Shown: positions 12,533-24,822 of the stretch, one piece after another
Layout: the number at the start of each line of letters is the position of its first letter
Numbering within the stretch: position 1 is the stretch's first letter
DNA from: Erigeron canadensis
Lineage: Eukaryota; Streptophyta; Magnoliopsida; Asterales; Asteraceae
Reading direction: 5' to 3'
DNA length: 64,000 nucleotides
Assembly: GCF_010389155.1 (NCBI RefSeq)
Contig: NC_057767.1
Location: 5,067,765-5,131,764, forward strand
The notes under the pieces: generated by a model
What the model saw: the letters and a program-made list of their open reading frames with translations, nothing else
Told to the model about the DNA's origin: nothing
Database searches by the model: none
Translations under genes and position numbers: made by a program

Positions 12533-12787
12533 ATTTGCTCAATGGTTAAAATATCATCCCCTTATCCATGAGGTTTTGAGTTTAAACTTCGGAGAGTACA
12601 TAAAGAAGTCCCTTTATGAAGGCTTGTCTTGGGTATACCCATATTCAAGTCTGGGGGCAGGGTTTACCCTTATTGATCGTCGTGCCTTCGGCCGGATTAG
12701 TAGAAGGTTTTCTCCCATCGGGTATTTGAAATAGGCATTTCTACTTCGAGGGAGCTCTCTAACGCGGGCCTGGTTAAGACAACGTAT
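12533..12787 (+). mobile_element. SINE-like element (tRNA-derived), degenerate
   Basis: The left part resembles a pol III A box ('GCTCAATGGTTAAAAT') followed about 30 bases on by a decayed B box ('AGGTTTTGAGTTTAAA'). The 3' part ends 'GAGCTCTCTAACGCGGGCC' then 'GTTAAGACAACGTA'. The same tail occurs in the element at 47268-47440, which keeps a cleaner B box, so the two look like members of one SINE family. Boundaries are approximate. Confidence 0.45.
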
Positions 12788-13013
12788 GCTAGACCTTCCA
12801 CTGTCGAATCGCGACACAAAGTTTTCAGCCCGTTTTAAAGAATTTTCACGTTGAACCACAGGGGTAATAACCCGGATAAGATGTACTCGAACAAACTTTT
12901 CCACTTTAGATGGTCCAAAAAATCAAACCCTCCCGGAAAAAAAGATATATAGAATAGAATATAATATGTGTATATGACTATATCTATATATCTGTATCTA
13001 TAGAAAATTAGGA

Positions 13014-13022
13014 TATATATAC
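13014..13022 (+). promoter_or_regulatory. Candidate TATA box of the PIRL-type gene
   Basis: TATATATAC lies 134 bases upstream of the ATG at 13156 and is followed by a C/A-rich leader. Other TA-rich runs upstream (around 12960-13000) make this one of several options. Confidence 0.35.
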
Positions 13023-13155
13023 TCAACAGAGAGTCCACACACACACTGCCAGACAATCACAATTCTTGTAAAACTCGTCCAAATTAATCTCTTCTCAATT
13101 CCAACTCTTTATAAAGAATCAAATTAATCACAATAATCCATCAAATTTCACAAAA

Positions 13156-15821
13156 ATGGATCCAAACCCTAAAAAATTCCCAATCCTCTCATACGTCCTC
13201 TCCAAACTCCCTTCTTCCAATCGCTCACAGTCACCGGATTCCGATTTCGACATCGAACAACCACCGCTTCCGCCGTCGTCAACGGCGGAGCAACCGTACT
13301 TTGAGCTCACTGAACGTATGCCGTACTTAAACGATCCAGATCTAATCGCGGCAATGCATTCAACAGTGAAAGACGTATCCGCAACTCGATCTGTTCTCAA
13401 AACCCTAGGCGAACCACCGGATCATGAGCTAGTCGATATCGCTAGAGCGAAACTTCAAAATATTAATCTGAATGACGATGATGATAAGGTGGATAGTGAA
13501 ACGGTGTCGTTTAAGGCGGTTATTAAGTTGTATGAAATGCATGAGGCGTATGAGAAGATGTTGAGTGAGGCTGAGAAGAGACTAGAGAAGCTTTACGAGG
13601 CCGCGAAAATAGGCGGAAAAGCGGTTGTGGAGGATTGTGAGGTGGAAGGAAGTTGTAGTGAGGTTGTTGATGATGAATTGGTTAGGATTATGAATGATGC
13701 TATTGTGAATAATGTTGACAAGGTCGATTTATCGGAACGGAAATTGCCGTTTCTTCCGGAGGCGTTTGGGAAGTGTAGGATGTTAGTTTCGCTTAATTTG
13801 TCTTCGAATCAGCTCGAGGTTAGTTAGTTTGATCACTGTTTGTTTGTTGTTATTGTTTGAATTTGTTTACAAGATGCTTTGAAATTGTTAATTAGTTTTT
13901 GAATATGTTATCTAGATAGAAATTAGGTGCTAGTGTACCTCACTAGGAGATCGATTTTTAATATGAGTAGTTAATTCGGTGAGTTATGTTGTAGCTAGTG
14001 TACCTGGCCTTAGATGTACTATATATGTTCGATTTCAGAATCGTCGTTTTGAGTTTGAATGTATTATTTGCTGTGGATGTGTGTATATCATTATCGTGTG
14101 AATTTATTTTGTGAGTGGAGGAAAAGGATATGGGAACTTGAATTTGGAATGGCTAAGAAGATGTAACTTGATCTGGACTGCCTTCTTAAATATTCAAGAA
14201 GGGTGCTATTATTTGTATATTAGTTAAGAACCACTAACTGTAACAGTAATGTGTTACAAGACGGCAAGATACGTCAAAATTGGTGGTTGATCAACCCCAA
14301 TGGATGATCTTTGCATCTCTTGCCCCACATTGCCTGGTTTTGATCAAGAAAGGGAGTAAGAAAGTTTTAATGATGATTGTGATATCTCAAACCGAAAAGA
14401 GATGTTGACCTTGTAGTGACAAGAAGATACTCGTAACATGCAATTTTTTTGCAACCTTAGTGATTCTTGTAGTTCCTGATCGTTTTATTTTGTTAGTTTA
14501 TGGAACACACTGAGGATTGACCTCCTTGTGTGTATTGGAACAGGTAATACCCGATTCAATTGCTGGACTCGAGAACCTTGAAGAGCTTTATGCTTCTAAT
14601 AATCTTTTGGAATCATTACCGGATTCCATTGGCTTATTGTTAAAGCTGAAGATTTTAAACGTCTCTAGCAACAAACTCACGTCCTTACCTGACAGCATTT
14701 GTCATTGCAGGTACATTTGTTTTGACATGTCACAAAAGTTGCTAATTTTTCTAGCCTAGCTTGATAAATCACATCATAAGTTATGATCTATGAGGTGTTT
14801 GGATGTATGTTTTGACACTTTCTATCTGATAATACAGACTCTTTGTCATAGTAACCAGTTTTTATTATATGTGTTAGATTCTGCTTTTAAACTAGTTGGC
14901 TTATTTTGTGGTTGGATAATCAGTTTTGGATAGCTTTATAGTAGCCGCAAGGCTGCTACAATGCTGATTATCAAAGTTTAAAATAAAATGACCTCTAAAA
15001 ACCTGATTATCACAAGAATGTCCTTGTTGGTCATTTTATGACTATACTTGTACAGTCAAAATTGTCAAACACTAATAGCTATAAACAGTAAAAAGCACAA
15101 TAACACATCCAACCACCATCTCTCGCACTCAGTTCTATTATAGCTGATTATATTATCCTGTTTATTTTTAAACTATAGGTCGTTGGTAGAGCTTGATGCA
15201 GGATTTAATAAGCTAACATATATACCCACCAATATCGGGTATGAACTTGTGAACTTGAAGAAACTTTTAGTTCCATTGAACAAGTTGCGCTCGCTTCCTA
15301 CCTCTATTGGGGAAATGGAATCTCTTCAGATTCTGGACGCCCACTTCAATGAACTCAGGGTCCTGCCACCATCCATTGGTAGGCTTTCAAAGCTTGAGAT
15401 CCTTAATCTGAGCGGCAACTTCAGTGATCTTACGTCACTTCCCCACACGATTGGCGATCTGACCAACCTTGAAGAACTTGACATCAGCAACAATCAGATC
15501 CATGAACTTCCCGTCACCTTTGGCCGCCTTGAGAAACTTATGAAACTCAATGTGGAAGAGAACCCTTTGGAGATACCACCTAAAGAAGTGGTCAAAGCCG
15601 GGGTTGAAGCTGTGAAGGAGTTCATGGCTTTGAGGTTGCTCGATTATCTAGTGAAAGAAGAGGAAAAAAGCAATTCTGTCGAGAATGTAGAGACACAGAC
15701 AGGTTGGTTGACCCGTAGCACCTCATGGCTAACCAATGCTGTTGCTGGTGCCGTTGGTGGATTTGTAGGTGGTGATGAGACCACAAAAAAGACAGAATCA
15801 TACCTCAATGAGCAATTTTGA
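13156..15821 (+). CDS. Plant intracellular Ras-group-related LRR protein (PIRL1/PIRL9 type)
   Basis: There are three exons: 13156-13818 (ends CTCGAG|GTTAGT), 14544-14710 (acceptor GGAACAG, ends TTGCAG|GTACAT) and 15179-15821 (acceptor ACTATAG). Joined, they give 490 residues. Residues 1-195 are non-LRR: a Pro/Ser-rich stretch, then a helical/coiled-coil region ([21 protein letters not shown]). From ~200 follow about nine to ten leucine-rich repeats of the short 23-residue type ([45 protein letters not shown] and so on). The end carries [26 protein letters not shown], where GVEAVKEFM corresponds to the PIRL-specific GVYW-type motif region, and then a Gly/Ala-rich tail. PIRLs are related to animal SHOC2-type LRR proteins and act in pollen and embryo development in Arabidopsis. 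Exon phases close perfectly, so the model is well supported; orthology within the PIRL family is inferred. Confidence 0.9.
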
Positions 15822-17779
15822 ATCAGGTTTTCTTTAACCTTATAGAATGGCAAAAACTCATTTCTTTCGTTTATTGACATACACACAATGTAGATTATAG
15901 ACGGGGTATTTGGCATTGGATATTGTCGATGCTGTATTGTATACATTTTTGCTCTTGTGGTTCGTTCTCTTTCAATAATTAGTTTGGAGTGACAAACTGG
16001 AAAGCCAATTTGGGGCTGGACCTGTCTATTTTGAAACTGGTTTCAGCTTTATCTTCTATTCTGGGCTTCCTATAGAAAGCTGATTTTTTGGTTCACTTCT
16101 TGGCTGTAGATATATTTTGAAAACCAGTTGTCAGTCCGGTAACCAGTGCTTACTGGAAATAATCATTATTTGAAAATGAATTGAGGTCATTATATATTTG
16201 GATACTCAGAGCTACACTTTATTTCACCCTACTAGTGGATATTTGCATCTCTGATTATACTGATATTTTTGAATTACAATCTCTCTCTTTTTCAGATTTG
16301 TGAAGTGGATGGTCACAGCAGATTTGGTAACAAATCCTAAAATATTAATTCTAAAATAAAACTAGCAAACCTATTTGTTTCCATAGTATAATGGTTTGGA
16401 AGGTTGTAACCGATTGATCAAATGTGCTTTAAGAGGCATTTCTCTTTGTTTCTTTCGTAGTTTTCTTTATTCTAATGTTTGTAAGTTTCATATCGTTACC
16501 TCTCGTTGATGGGTTATGCATAGAAAATGTTTTCTAATGGGTGCTGATATTTGCCAATATGCGTAAACGTAATTTTCAGTATCCTTTCAAATACGTGCTT
16601 CTTTTGAACATTTAAAATATTAGAATCACATAATGTGTACATCCTTCTTTAACCACGAGGTAACAACCAGATCAAAGTAATAAATGAATAGCCAAACAAC
16701 TCAAAGTCTATTAGTTCTGCTTTAACCTTGAGGTAACAACCAAATTCAAAGTGACAACAGATGCCTCTATTTATAAAACTGATATAAAACATATAACATA
16801 ACCTAATAACCACTACTAATAATGTGGTATATCTAATCATGATAGCATAAACACAATTTCACTTCGATAATCACCAACAATTTGATGCTTTATGAGTGAA
16901 TTCTTAGTCATCCTCTGTTGTTTTAACTTGGGGGTGACTCATCCGTTTTGGAGCCTAAAGACCTAAAGTGAGTTTATGAAATACTCGTATACAATAATGT
17001 CCCCTCCTTTATAAGAACACTAACTCTCTCCTTTTAGAAAGTGTTACAAAAAAGTTAGTTTGAAAATACTCAATTTATTCTTAATGAACTAATTTACACC
17101 ATAAACATATATTTTATTAATTTACACTCGAAGACTTTATTTTCTAAAATATTTACACCGCCACGACCACCAATAGTTGCCGCCATCACTAACCGTCGCC
17201 ACCACCTTGAGACCCCCGTCACCTCCACTTCCGCATTACGTGGGTACCGTGCTAGTATCTACTAATTAACTTATATATAAGATGTATTAAATAAGATGCC
17301 CGTTTAAGCTCTTTTAGGCTCACGAGCTTGATCGAGCATAGTGTTCAATGCTCGAGCTCGATTATCAAATGATCTCTAACTTATGCTTGAACAACCTTTT
17401 AAGGAGTCGAACTCAAGTAATTCACTAGTAACTTGGCTTATATACATCCGTACTCAAAGTAAACTCAAACTTCTGTTTGGGTTTGAATTCAGGCTTCTAA
17501 AGCTATAGATCAATATTTATACGGACCAGGTGTTTGGGATCACCTTTTCCAAACAAATTTTATGTTTGCGAAATAGCTTTTGGAAAAGCACGTTTCAACG
17601 GTTCAACCTGTTTTTTTTTTTTAAATACGTTTTCAATTTTTCCAAACGTATTTAAAATCATCCAGTTTTTGCATCATGATATTATCATGATAGTCGGATA
17701 ATCTCCTCTAAAACGCAATCCCATAGACCTTCTAGAGTTAACGTCATCAAATAAACTGTTATTAATTCCTTGCAGGAAA
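15822..17779. other. Intergenic region between the PIRL-like and MATE genes
   Basis: The first part is the probable 3' UTR of the LRR gene. The rest is AT-rich with no coding signal. Around 17310-17480 there is a degenerate stretch rich in CTCGAGCTCGA-like words, similar to 51448-51570. Just before 17780 'CCTTGCAGGAAAATG' could be the 3' end of a leader intron of the MATE gene. Confidence 0.5.
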
Positions 17780-20700
17780 ATGCTGGAATTGGAAGGAGAA
17801 ATGGGTCATAAAATAAAACCATCAGAAACCATGGAAGAAATGAAGAAACAACTGAAACTGGCCGGGCCATTTTGCCTGGCGAGTTTCTTGAGTTACAGTT
17901 TGGAGATAATATCAGTGATGTTCATTGGCCATCTTGGAGAGCTCTCACTTTCTGCTGCTTCAATGGCCTCTTCTTTTGCTGCTGTTACTGGTTATCACTT
18001 TTTGGTAACGAAAAAACAGTAATTTTCATCTTCTAATCGTTGTATTTCTATAGTCTTAACTATGCATTCATGCTTAAATCATTTCAAGTTAGTTGGTTAG
18101 CTATTTTCTACAAGAACATCTCCAGATTTCTTGTTTTGTTCATGTCATAATACTTCAAGTCCATGCTAGTTTTTTATTTTATTTTTACGGACGGTTGTCT
18201 ATTTTGTGCATAATATATTTGAGTTACCGTAAAGATATATATATATATATAGCTATTTTTCCAATAAATTTCATAAAGTTACAAAAGTTTTGAAGTTTAA
18301 ATTGCTTCTGATGTAGCAAGGCATTCTATTATGCTTAATTTATATTTGGTTATATTATTATTGGTGTGGTTTGTTGTGATGTAGCTAGCCAGTTACAAAA
18401 TCTTCTTGATGGATAAACCATCATAATGTTGTTAATTTCTTCTGGTTACTTTTAACTGCCACTTAGCTCGGAACTGGAAGTGCACTCGAGACGTTTTGTG
18501 GACAAGCTTATGGAGCACAACAATATCACATGCTCAGTGTATATACACAAAGGGCCATGCTTATTTTAATGCTTATGTGCATTCCTATATCGATCATATG
18601 GACTTACACATCCACTATCTTCATTTGGTTCGGTCAAGATGCAGAAATTTCCATGAAAGCCGAAGCATACATACATTGGTTGATTCCAAGTATTTTTCCT
18701 TATGGGATTCTTCAATGTCAGTTCAGATTCTTGCAAGCTCAAAGTGATACCAAAATCTTAATGTTAAGTGGTGGTTTGACATGCTTAGTTCACATTCTCG
18801 TGTGTTGGATAATGATCTTTAAGCTTGGATTAGGCAGTAATGGGGCTGCCTTGGCCTGTGCTGTTTCATATTGGACTTATGTGTCGATTTTGGCAATTTA
18901 TATCAAGTATTCACGAGCGTTTGAGAAAACATGGCCGGGGTTTTCCAAAGAAGCGTTCAAGAATCTTGGAGAGTTCATTTCATTGAGTATACCGTCTGCG
19001 CTCATGATCTGGTTAGTTTTATTTGTGTTAATTGCATAAGATATAACCACATTTGGTCCAAAATTCTGGAGATTTTCAAACCCAATTTGTTTTAAGTATC
19101 TTGAAATTAATCCCGTTTTTTTCCTCTTTTCCAAGAGGGAGTTTAGACTAATGTGACGCTTTTACATGAGATAGCTTGGAATACTGGTCATACGAGTTTT
19201 TGGTTCTCATGTCGGGACTTCTTCCTAATCCTAAGCTTGAAACATCAATGATGTCTGTTAGGTAAGTTAATCATTCTCATTGTTTTGCACCAAGTTTTTA
19301 CTTGTTCCTTTAGATACAGTTGTTTCGACTCCAACATTTCTCTGATTGAGCCAGGTGTGTAACGGGTCACTTTTGTAGGGTAAAATGGCTAAATTGGTTG
19401 ACCCGAAAACTTTTTGTCAAAATTTGTTAACTTTTTTTTTTTTTATAAATTCTTTATGTTTTAAGTGTACTATCAAAGATAGGAAGATACACTTTACACT
19501 ACTTTTGACCCATTCGGCCTGTTTCTTTTTAGCTATTTTTGTAGATAATTTCACCAAATTTGACCCAATAGAAATAAGTAGTACCTAATTCTACCTAAAT
19601 GGGTTAGATTTGTCACCTCTATTTTACAGTACATAATATGAGATCGATCATGTTAATTCAAGATCACATCAAAACACTGGTTTAGTGACATACATTGTTT
19701 TCCTTTTTTATCTAGCCTCACGACTAGTTCACTTATCTTTCGGATTCCTTATGGTTTTGGGAGTGCAGTAAGGTAAGTATCTATCAGCTTCCTTATGGTC
19801 CATTGATGTGCTAAATCTCCAGAAATACCTTAAAAAGACATATATACACTATATTTAGGTTTTGTGTGAGTTATTTGTAAACTAAGAAAGTGAGGGTTTT
19901 GAGTTTGCAGTCTTTGCTTTAACTATTAAATTAAAAAAAAACAGCTAATTGGATTTTGAAGAAGCAATTGTCACTCTATCAGATGGTGTAAACAGTTATA
20001 TAAACAATCAACAATGGCCCATTTTATGTGTTTTTCTTTGTGAAGCACAAGGGTTTCAAATGAGTTAGGAGCCGGGCGACCTCAGTCTGCACAATTAGCT
20101 GCACACGTTGTAATGTTCATGGCCATTACAGAAGGACTGGTGGTTAGCTTGTTTTTAGTTTCGGTTCGCAACATATGGGGCTATTTGTTCACTAATGAAG
20201 TTGAGGTTGTGAGTTATTTGTCTTCTATAATGGCGGTTCTTGCCCTATCCAACTTCTTTGACGGTATACAAGGCGTACTTTCAGGTTTGATTTTCAAGCT
20301 TCATACCAATTTAGATTAGATACTGGAGCACTAGAAAATAAGGCACAAACTGGGGTCGGATGGGTGCATGGTTAGCAATGAAGCATACCAAAACTTTTTG
20401 TGTGTGTGTGTTAAAGAAAGAAATGGGTCGATTCAAGTTGACCCAACTAACTCTTTTTCCAGAAATTATGTACTCTTTTACAGATCATAGTATTGTAACA
20501 TGATTAAAAGGGATAACATTTTATTAATATATATAGAGTTTACAGAGATTTTTGAATTTTAAGTAGTTAAGAGACACTTTGGGCATCTATTGTTGGACAC
20601 TTGGACCCATTTGGTCTATTTCCTTCTAAGCTACTAGTTTTTGTTTTTTACCATTTAACGCGAAAATAGATACAGTAAAACATAACCAGAAGAAAAAGTC

Positions 20701-21482
20701 AAAGCAATTAGGAAGGTAGTTTGTGTTTCTTATCATTTAGCTGTAGACCGTGCTATGGGGGGCACAATTTCTTGTTTCTTTGTACCACTAAACCAATAAT
20801 CCCATAAAGTGACTGCTCACGGATATAGGTGGCATAATGGGCAATAAGACAGATCAATATGTAGTTCTGCCTTGACAATTTGCATTAACACTGCCTGGGA
20901 TAGAACTTAATGATGCATTATTGTACAAAAAGGTCTTGCAAGAGGTTGTGGATCACAAAAGATCGGCGCTTTTGTGAATCTTGGAGCATATTATCTAGTT
21001 GGTATACCTTTAGCAACCATCTTGGCATTTGTGTATTCTTATGGAGGAAAGGTTAGAACAAGAGGTTTTTATGTTGTAGTTGTTTTGTTATTTTTATGAA
21101 AATGCAGGAGCTCTTGGTTATTTTGGGCTGAACTCTTCTTTTTGACGTAGGGACTTTGGATGGGAATCATCGGTGGAAGCAGTGTTCAAGCACTACTTTT
21201 TGTTGTTATAAGTATGCGCACAAATTGGGACCTAGAGGTACAAAGTTTTGACCCATTTGACCCGTTAGAGATACAAACACGACCCAAAATCCACAATGTC
21301 ATACGTAAACTGGTCAAAATATATCACCTCTAGTTTTATTTAATCTATTGATCTCAAACTTGATGAGCTAACAATGTTGACCTCTTTACTTTTTAGATTA
21401 AAAAAGATTCCTAAATTTAGTTCTTGTTTTTCACCAGGCTACAAAAGCTCAGAACCGGGTCTATGCTCCTGTACCCAAGTGA
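17780..21482 (+). CDS. MATE-family multidrug/metabolite efflux transporter (DETOXIFICATION type)
   Basis: There are eight exons: 17780-18004, 18467-19011, 19175-19261, 19716-19772, 20046-20284, 20933-21051, 21151-21237 and 21438-21482. All introns are GT..AG and all phases close, giving 467 residues. Diagnostic MATE stretches are [55 protein letters not shown] (positions ~76-95), [40 protein letters not shown] and [20 protein letters not shown]. Length, twelve hydrophobic segments and exon pattern fit the plant DTX1-19-like clade. These are antiporters that move organic cations, alkaloids or flavonoids out of the cytosol, driven by H+ or Na+. The substrate cannot be read from the sequence. 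The ATG at 17780 is the first in frame; MGHKIK nine codons later is an alternative. No broken motif was seen. Confidence 0.92.
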
Positions 21483-21666
21483 CATCAAATCCGCATTATC
21501 AGTATGGTTCATACTTCTTTGTATATGCTACAAAGATAATGTAAAGGATTAGGATGTATGAATGATAAGGATCAGATTGTCTTAAACAAGTTATAAACAA
21601 AATGGTAATAATAAGTTAATATGAAGTAGTCATTGGGATTTAGCCCAACTGGACATTTAATTCTCC

Positions 21667-22201
21667 TTAGGGAGGACGGAGCGCCTAGCTAAAGAGGTAC
21701 CGGGCCGGTACCGGTTGGCACACCGCGCCGACCCCCCGGTACCGGTAGGGTGGGGAGGGCTGTGCCGGTTGTTTTTGACAGTTAGGAGCGTGAAAAAAAT
21801 AAAAAAGGTCCCACCCCCAACGTGTCTCTCTCTTTCTCCTCTTCTTTCTCCTATCTTCTTTCTTGTTCGTTATGTTCTTTTTTTTTTCTTTCAAACATAG
21901 CACAACACACACACACATATATTATCATATATACGCATATATTTTATCAAACAACAATCATGAACCCTTTTTTTTATTTTGTTGTTTTATTTTAATATTG
22001 TATTAGTTTTAATTTATTAAACAAAATGTTTTAGTTTTTAAAAATAAATAAAATAAAATTAAATAGAAAAGGGTAGGGAGGGGAGGGGTGGTGAGACATT
22101 CCTAGCATTAGGGGAGGGGAGGGGAGGAGAAGCAAAATTGGGGAGGGGAGAGGAGGAGAAGCAAAATCGGAGAGGGGTGGCAAGGCGCTCCCCCACCCTT
22201 A
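21667..22201. mobile_element. MITE-like element with ~20-bp inverted ends and G-rich interior
   Basis: The left end is TTAGGGAGGACGGAGCGCCT. The right end, read on the minus strand, is TAAGGGTGGGGGAGCGCCTT. The interior holds a GC-rich CCGGTACCGG patch and a GGGGAGGGGAGG minisatellite (about 22075-22190), with AT-rich sequence between. The ends match in style those at 7646-8318. A clear 8-bp target duplication is lacking. It appears to sit inside a SINE-like sequence (A-box-like TAGCCCAACTGG at ~21641, B-box-like GGTTCGACAG at ~22228). Confidence 0.45.
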
Positions 22202-23128
22202 TGTCTTTCAGTCAAATGTTGGTCACGGGTTCGACAGTTTGAAATACATATTGGGAAGTCCTTGCCAGTGAGGTGAGGAATGAAAATTTTCTCTAGCATT
22301 TAACTGATTTTCTTCAGAACGGTAATGAGACTTCCACCGCCAGTCATGTCATCGGATTGATTGTGCTGATGATGTGGCTGGTCTCTACCGGATGATGAAG
22401 AGGCAATGCATCTAAGTCCAATCACTATAGCTGTTAAAAAAAAGTTAATATAAAGTAAACTAAAGAGTCAAAACTGTAAAAGCCCTCGATCAACCTATAT
22501 TAGTTTCAATATTTTTGGCCTATAAATAATCTTTGGCACCCAATGTATTATGTATGTTTTTTTTTAGTCAATGGGTGCAATGGATCATCCAAGTACACCA
22601 ATAACAATTCAAAGTAGTATTATATTTCGATTTCTAATTGTTAGTTTGCCTGAATTTTATGTTCAGCGTATCTAACATACTTTTGTCATACGTAACATAT
22701 GTTTTTGTATATTTTTATCATTTGGGCGGTTGTAAATTTTCCAACACACAAACCTATGTAAGCCCATTGCACCTAATGGCCATAAATACCGTACGCAAGA
22801 TACATATATTTTCTATACATTAGTAATCAAACTAAGAAGTACAAGGAAGTTTCAATTGAAATTAATACTAATACCTATATACGTTATTTCATATATATAT
22901 ATATATATATCATAGAATCATATGATTATGAGGTTGATTGTGTTAATATTTTATTTGATTGAACTTCATTAAAGAACTAAAGTTGGTGTGGTTATTGACA
23001 ACCAATCCATGTGCAAATAATCCAATTGCACATGCAATTACAAATTCTTCTCACTTTACACCCATCATTTAAAGGCAACATTCTTCCATTCCATTTCCAT
23101 CTCCATAATCATATATTCTTCTCTCCAA
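22202..23128. other. Intergenic region and leader of the small membrane-protein gene
   Basis: This holds a possible SINE right half (22202-22440), an AT-rich spacer with an (AT)n tract near 22890-22910, and the likely promoter and pyrimidine-rich 5' leader (CCATTTCCATCTCC) just before 23129. There is no other supported gene. Confidence 0.45.
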
Positions 23129-23509
23129 ATGATCACTAAATCAAAAACTACTACATCATGTATGTTCTTCATGGTTCTTTTATTGTACATTTTCATGTCA
23201 TATGACTACAACCATAACGAATCATGGTGGTTGTCATACCACATGTGGTCCGTTTTTCGTATTGTAGGTGTTGTGTTAATTGCAAGTTTGGTCGTTGTTA
23301 TGGTGAGAACCACCATCGTGACGTGGATCACCGTGTTGGTGATGCTTGCCTTTGCAGGGAAGCGTCGTCGTGTATTGGTGGTTGAAGGGCGAACAATCAC
23401 TAGAGACGTTACAATGTATTTGTTAAAGGTTTTGATTAAAGAAAGAAGTCTTGTTGCGGTTGCTTGTGCTACATTTTTTAGCTCAATGGCCATGGTTTGG
23501 GTTGCTTAA
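23129..23509 (+). CDS. Small plant membrane protein of unknown function
   Basis: This intronless frame has 126 codons. It has a hydrophobic segment at residues ~10-26, a long hydrophobic block at ~42-77 (VFRIVGVVLIASLVVVMV then TWITVLVMLAFAG) and a third at ~107-126. Between them is a basic, apparently cytosolic loop (GKRRRVLVVEGRTITRDVTMY). The composition, the C-rich untranslated leader before the ATG and the clean stop suggest a real single-exon gene. From memory the FRIVGVV...TWITVLV.LAFAG.RRR pattern recurs in uncharacterised plant membrane proteins of similar size. I cannot assign a role. Confidence 0.6.
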   Translation: MITKSKTTTSCMFFMVLLLYIFMSYDYNHNESWWLSYHMWSVFRIVGVVLIASLVVVMVRTTIVTWITVLVMLAFAGKRRRVLVVEGRTITRDVTMYLLKVLIKERSLVAVACATFFSSMAMVWVA

Positions 23510-24822
23510 ACCATAATTCCATCAACGTCGATATACTATACTTTTGTTCATATATAAAAATTGAAAGGAAATAGGTATTTTCGTTTTCTTTTTGCTTTTA
23601 GGGAGAATTTTTTCCTTTGTAAAATGTTGCATATAAAAATTGAGTTTTTATTTTATGGGAATTGAGTTTTTCATTCATGTAAAGCTTTTAGCGTGAGAAG
23701 TTCTAAATACATGTCTTTTGTTTTTATCAACTTGGAATACATAGATATCGATCCATTGAGTTCTTTGATTTGTTACCCAATTTATATTTATAAGGTTGAG
23801 TTCTTTTTGTTTCCAACTTTTACTTAAAATATTTCATTTTGCACTGTCATATACGGAGTAATATTTTTGATGAAATCGAATTTGAAGATTACCACCAAAA
23901 GGGTGCCTATGGTGTTTGGTTTACATGTGAAAAGCAACGTGTGTCGCTTTTGCACACGACGGAACCATTGACGGCCCTTTAACATTATAAGCTATACTTA
24001 CAAAGTTAAAAGTTCTAAAAGGATTTTATCAGCTTCAAAATTTTAAGCATGGTTGATGAATTTTTTTGATATTTTTTTCCACAACTCCATTCGTCATATA
24101 TCAAGTGGAGAGGATCTCGGTTACTCCAATTTTAACTATATATATATATTTTTTTGAAGTACTAAAATTATTTTGATTAATGGATTAGAGTTGAAAATGT
24201 ATTACATTGGGAGATGAGAGACAACTTGGTTATCAATTTCATATTCACAAAAAGTCGTGCATTGTGATGTACTTATTCATGCGTTGCGTCTAGAGGTGGC
24301 GTATCGTGACACGATAGGATACAAACACGATAAATCACGAACCTGTTAAGGCCAAACATGAATACGACACAATAATTATTCGTGTCAATTTTTCCAAACA
24401 TGAACACGACACGATATTTAACAGGTTGCACGATAAGAAACCTGGTTGTTAACAAAAATCTAAATTTAAATCATCGAAATTGTTAAGGAACCTGCTCTGT
24501 TAAAGACAGGAAACCTATAAGACAATAAAAAACTTGGTAAGAGACCTATGAAGGAGTCTTAACAGGTCTTGTCGTGTCTTAACATGTTTCTTAGTGAGTT
24601 TCGTTTAGTATATATGTATATTACAAGTCTTAATGGGTTTTTCGTTTCTTAACGATTTTTTGTTCAAAGGTGCCTTTCGGAGCAATATATGGGGCGACAA
24701 AGAGAAAATCAAATAGAGTAAATTATACTTTTCGTCCCTGAAGTTGGCACGTTTTGTACTTTTTGTCCCTTAAGTGAAAAAATTACAATTTTGACCTTAA
24801 AGTTGGCAGATTTTTTCAATCA
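23510..24822. other. Intergenic region with a decayed CGTGTC-rich repeat
   Basis: This is AT-rich DNA after the small membrane-protein gene. Between about 24290 and 24610 it is dominated by words such as cacgat, cgtgtc and acacgac in both orientations. The left edge reads TAGAGGTGGCGTATCGTG, like the ends of hAT-type MITEs with simple internal motifs. The matching right end is not evident. From 24716 a 'TTTTCGTCCCTGAAG' sequence resembles the Mutator-like terminal repeats seen at 57829-58454. Confidence 0.45.

Larger units (their letters stand above)
11585..13155. other. Intergenic spacer and divergent promoter region (APC15-like / PIRL-like)
   Basis: The spacer between two genes transcribed away from each other is AT-rich, with no supported gene. 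It includes the SINE-like element at 12533-12787. The last ~140 bases carry a TATA-like run and the C-rich leader of the LRR gene. Confidence 0.5.
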
